DNA from: Epiperipatus broadwayi
Taxonomy: Eukaryota > Onychophora > Udeonychophora > Euonychophora > Peripatidae
DNA length: 64,000 bases
Reading direction: 5' to 3'
Assembly (NCBI GenBank): GCA_028023455.1
Contig: JAQFVV010000563.1
Location: forward strand, 126,001-190,000
This document shows, in pieces, positions 61,224-64,000 of this stretch (within the stretch, counting starts at the first letter, position 1; each line of letters begins with the position of its first letter). Made by a program: the position numbers and the translations under genes. Under the pieces are notes generated by a model. That model had not been told where the DNA came from and did no database searches. It worked only from the letters and a program-made list of their open reading frames with translations.

Positions 61224-63589
61224 ATGAGATTTTTTTCTTATGTAGAAATTTTAGAAATAAAAAAGTTGATTAATATGTCTAGTAGAATTGAATCTTTAAA
61301 GGCTCAGGTTAATTTTCTTAAGTCTTGTAGGTTTTGCAATGTGTTTCCTAATTCATGTAATATTAAATTGGATAGGAAATTGGTTTTATTTTCTAATTGC
61401 GATTTTATTCTAAATTTTAAAAGATTTATTCTTAAACAATTTATTATGCAGTTTATGAGTAGTTTATCTAATTTAATTGATAGTTATAAAATGTTTAGAA
61501 GAAAGTTGGATTTTAGAAGGAATTTTAATTATTCTGTTTTAAATTCTTTTTTAAAGTGGTTTAGGAGTAAGTGTGAAATCACTTATAATAATAAGTATTT
61601 CAAGAAATTTAAATGGTTGATTGGAAAGGCTGAAAATAAAAGTTGTGTGAAAGGAAAAGAGTTTAGATTTGGGTCTTATAAAAATAGGCCTGATGCTTCA
61701 TCTGTTTTAAATTTGTCAAATTATGTTTTGAATGTATCTGATTTGGCTATTTTAGCTAAGGGTCCTGGCTTTGTTCCATTTGCTAATAAAAATTTAGTTT
61801 TTGATTTTGTTTCTGCCATTGAAAGTAATAGTAATATTTCTGATGAAAATAAAATGTCTTTACAGGTTATTTTGAATAGTCAATTACTTAAAAGAGAAAA
61901 ATTTGTTTTTGCCCCTAAGAAAATTAGTTTTGTTAAAAAAAGATTGAAAGCCAATGATGTAGTATTGTTAAAAGAAGATAAAGGTGGCCGGTTTGTATTG
62001 TTAAATAATATTGATTTTAAAAGTGAAGTTTCTTTAGAATTAAATAATGGAAAATATGCTATTTTAGATTCTGATCCTGGTAAAAAAATAAAATCTAAAT
62101 TAATTATGATTATGAAAGTTATGGAAAATAAAAGATTTTTGATAGAGCTACTTATTTAAATTGTTAGCCTAGTGATTTTGTGGCTCCAAATGTTTTCTTT
62201 AATTTGAAGTCTCATAAAGATAATTTTCCTTTGAGATGTATTTTTGATTTTACAGGAGGAATTGTTGATAAAATATCAAAATTTATTATAAGATATTTTA
62301 AGGATTATATAAAATTGAGTCAATTTTGTGTTTCTTCTTCTTTTGAGGCTTTTAAAATGTTTTTGTTTTAGATGATGATTGTGTTTTTGGTAGTTTAGAC
62401 ATTGAAAATATGTATCAATCGGTTAATAGATTAAAAAGTATTGATGTTTTTCTTTCAATTTTAAAAAAATTAGAATGTTTTTCTGCAGATAAGATTAAGG
62501 TTTTTCATGACTTGCTTTTGCTGTTAGAGGATTCAATGTATTTTATGTCTAATAATGTGTTTTATAAGATTAGAGAAGATTGGGTTATTGGTTATGTCAT
62601 TTCTACATTGATGTGTGCTATCTATATTGATTATTTGGAGTGTAGTATTATTAATATGTTTTCATGTTCTATTAAATTATTTGTTAGGTATGTTGATGAT
62701 TGTTTGTTTGTTATTCAGAAAGAAACATTAGAAGAATTTTTATGTGCATTGAATGGTTTTGATTCTAGTATTAAGTTTACAATTGAGGGGGGTGTTTTTG
62801 ATTTTGTAAAATTAAAGTTTTTAGATTTAAATGTTGAGAAGGTTAATGATGTTTTGTTTTGTAGTCATTTTATAAAACCTAAAAATTTGAAAAATATGAT
62901 TAGGCCTGATAGTTATCAGCCTTTTATACATAAAAAAATGTCTTTGTTGAATTTTTGTTGTCGGAATAGAAGGCTTAATAATTTTAATAATGATGCTGAT
63001 ATTCAAAAAAGTCAATTTGCTGCTGAATATGAAGAATTGTGTTATAATCATGATTTTATTAAAAAAGTGGTATTTAATAATAATGTTTATAGTCATGATT
63101 TGGATGATAAGAATTTTGTTGGTAAGGATGATGATTATTTGTCTTTATCATTTAAAGCATCAATTTATAATTTGGTTTATAGGAATAGTCATTTGTTAGG
63201 TGGAGGTTGCATGGAGGAAAGGTTCTGATTTGAATTCATTACTTAATGGTTCAAAGCAGTCTATTGATAGTAGGTCTATTCCTGGTATTGTTTATAAAAT
63301 TCCATGTAGTTGTGGTAAATTTTATGTAGGTCAGAGTAAATTTAGCTTTAATGAAAGGGTTAAGGTTCATATAAGTAGGGTTAAACATAGATATCTTAAC
63401 TCAGCTTTATATATTCATGAATTGAATACAGGTCATAGAATATTGTTTAACAATGCTTCAGTTATTTTTTATGAAAAGAATGAATTAAAAAGAAGAATAA
63501 AGGAGACTTTGATGCTAAAACTCCTTGATTCCGAGGCTATCAATCTTACGAAGACTTCTTTTGATATTAAAGGAAGGTGGAATTTGTAG
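61224..63589 (+). pseudogene. PLE polyprotein (RT + GIY-YIG endonuclease), frameshifted
   Basis: The PLE protein copies element RNA at a nicked target: the RT makes cDNA and the GIY-YIG nuclease cuts DNA. Frame 1 runs to 62159. Its likely start is ATG 61224 or 61275, because earlier codons lie in the leader repeat. It carries VVLLKEDKGGRFVLLN, a conserved N-terminal RT motif. Frame 2 (to 62371) has NLKSHKDNFPLRCIF. Frame 3 (to 63228) has SLDIENMYQSV with the motif A Asp at 62398-62400, the motif B area near 62600 and RYVDDCLFV (YVDD at 62689-62700). Frame 4 (63200-63589) has the nuclease: GIVYKIPCSCGKFYVGQSKF, HELNTGH and RIKETLMLKLLDSEAI with the expected catalytic Glu. Three frameshifts plus a TAG at 62165-62167 inactivate it, though every catalytic residue visible is intact. 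Total length (~780 codons) is normal for PLEs. Confidence 0.85.
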
Positions 63590-63641
63590 TGAATTATGGG
63601 AAGGATTGTTTGTATATATATATATATATATACAAACATAT

Positions 63642-63696
<55 letters not shown>

Positions 63697-63820
63697 TTCC
63701 TTTAGATTGATTTTCACTTGAGAAGGTCTATTTGTAGTAGATGAAACCATGGTTGTGTAAGGATTTTGGTAAAATTTTTAAAATTTAATCTAGTATTGTA
63801 TTGTTTTATGGTTTTGCATT
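63545..63820 (+). repeat. PLE right pLTR with AT expansion
   Basis: Second copy of the left pLTR. It differs by an AT microsatellite expansion (63616-63692, split by ACAAACATATCCTT). Stop codon of the ORF at 63587-63589; hammerhead-like fold at 63718-63747. Confidence 0.85.
63718..63747 (+). ncRNA. Degenerate hammerhead-like fold in the PLE pLTR
   Basis: TTGAGAA (63718-63724) stands where a hammerhead has CUGANGA, with two core mismatches. Next come a 5-bp stem GTCTA (63726-63730) / TAGAT (63738-63742) with a 7-nt loop, and GAAAC (63743-63747). The spacing stem-GAAAC is that of a hammerhead stem II followed by its conserved GAAA. An identical copy lies at 60683-60712. Hammerhead ribozymes are known in pLTRs of PLEs. 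The core changes make cleavage doubtful, and stems I and III were not resolved. Confidence 0.3.
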
Positions 63821-63855
63821 ATATATATATATAATTACAATCCAAATATATATAT

Positions 63856-64000
63856 TCTAACCCACTAAGTTTAATTAGTTTATGCACTTTTCACCCAGGA
63901 CACTAATTTTTCAGGTTGTTGTTAAGGCAACCAAAATAAAGCAACATATCCATTAATTTTCCAATATGATCTAAAATACTTTTCATATAATACAATTGTA
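63856..64000. other. Right flank of the PLE, AT-rich
   Basis: GGTTG...CAACC short hairpin at 63914-63932 and nothing else recognised. Confidence 0.5.

Larger units (their letters stand above)
60562..63855 (+). mobile_element. Nearly complete PLE with direct pLTRs and 20-bp TSD
   Basis: TACAATCCAAATATATATAT stands at 60562-60581 and again at 63836-63855, bracketing the element. Inside are a left pLTR (60584-60785), a tandemly repeated 5' leader, a broken RT plus GIY-YIG reading frame, and a right pLTR (63545-63820). The left pLTR begins inside the last coding codons (KTSFDIKGRWNL), showing that it is a partial copy of the element's own 3' end. That is the known Penelope architecture and sets it apart from LTR retrotransposons. 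The long duplication and closely matching pLTRs suggest a fairly recent insertion. AT repeats at the target make the exact edges uncertain by a few bases. Confidence 0.85.

Noticed and set aside
62827-63096. 89-codon minus-strand frame
   Set aside because: Antisense shadow within the PLE RT region.
63525-63710. Plus-strand frame over the PLE right pLTR
   Set aside because: Out-of-frame reading of the ORF end followed by AT microsatellite.

Overview
This window is AT-rich animal nuclear DNA with no host protein-coding gene that I can support. Nearly everything recognisable is a transposable element or its debris: Penelope-like elements (PLEs) with reverse transcriptase (RT) and GIY-YIG domains, several LINE lineages, a Ty3/gypsy-type LTR element with a tRNA-Lys-like primer-binding site, small hAT and Harbinger-type DNA elements, many fold-back repeats, and a tRNA-derived short retroposon. 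Long AT, AAT/AAC, GAAA and poly-G tracts, the lack of operon structure and the eukaryotic retroelements fix it as a metazoan. The combination fits an invertebrate such as a mollusc, cnidarian or flatworm, but the sequence alone does not decide the phylum.

Layout. 0-3.5 kb: a fold-back element, a hAT-like element with a 14-bp terminal inverted repeat (TIR), two head-to-head PLE fragments and a second fold-back. 3.5-12.2 kb: three copies of a gypsy-like module (3' internal region, polypurine tract, ~1.1 kb LTR, primer-binding site (PBS), leader), one on + and two in tandem on -. 12.3-20 kb: PLE tail, a candidate second LTR, a palindromic repeat and a LINE tail. 20-32.5 kb: Harbinger-like element, a long-arm composite repeat with 13-bp target-site duplications (TSDs), microsatellites and a PLE palindrome. 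33-41 kb: head-to-head PLE pairs and two LINE zinc-knuckle ends. 41-48.7 kb: mostly unassigned, with one candidate LTR. 48.7-54.3 kb: an RTE-like LINE split by a fold-back element, then two LINEs of a CR1/Jockey-like type. 56-57.4 kb: a PLE tail between inverted repeats and a palindromic repeat. 59.1-59.5 kb: LINE tail and tRNA-Gly-like retroposon. 60.56-63.86 kb: the best-preserved element, a PLE with two direct pseudo-LTRs (pLTRs) and a 20-bp TSD.

No element is autonomous as it stands: all ORFs carry frameshifts or stops. The most informative points are the near-complete PLE, the repeated head-to-head arrangement of older PLE copies, the array of single-LTR gypsy modules, and a degenerate hammerhead-like fold in the PLE pLTRs. 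All family assignments come from reading motifs by eye; none was checked against a database.
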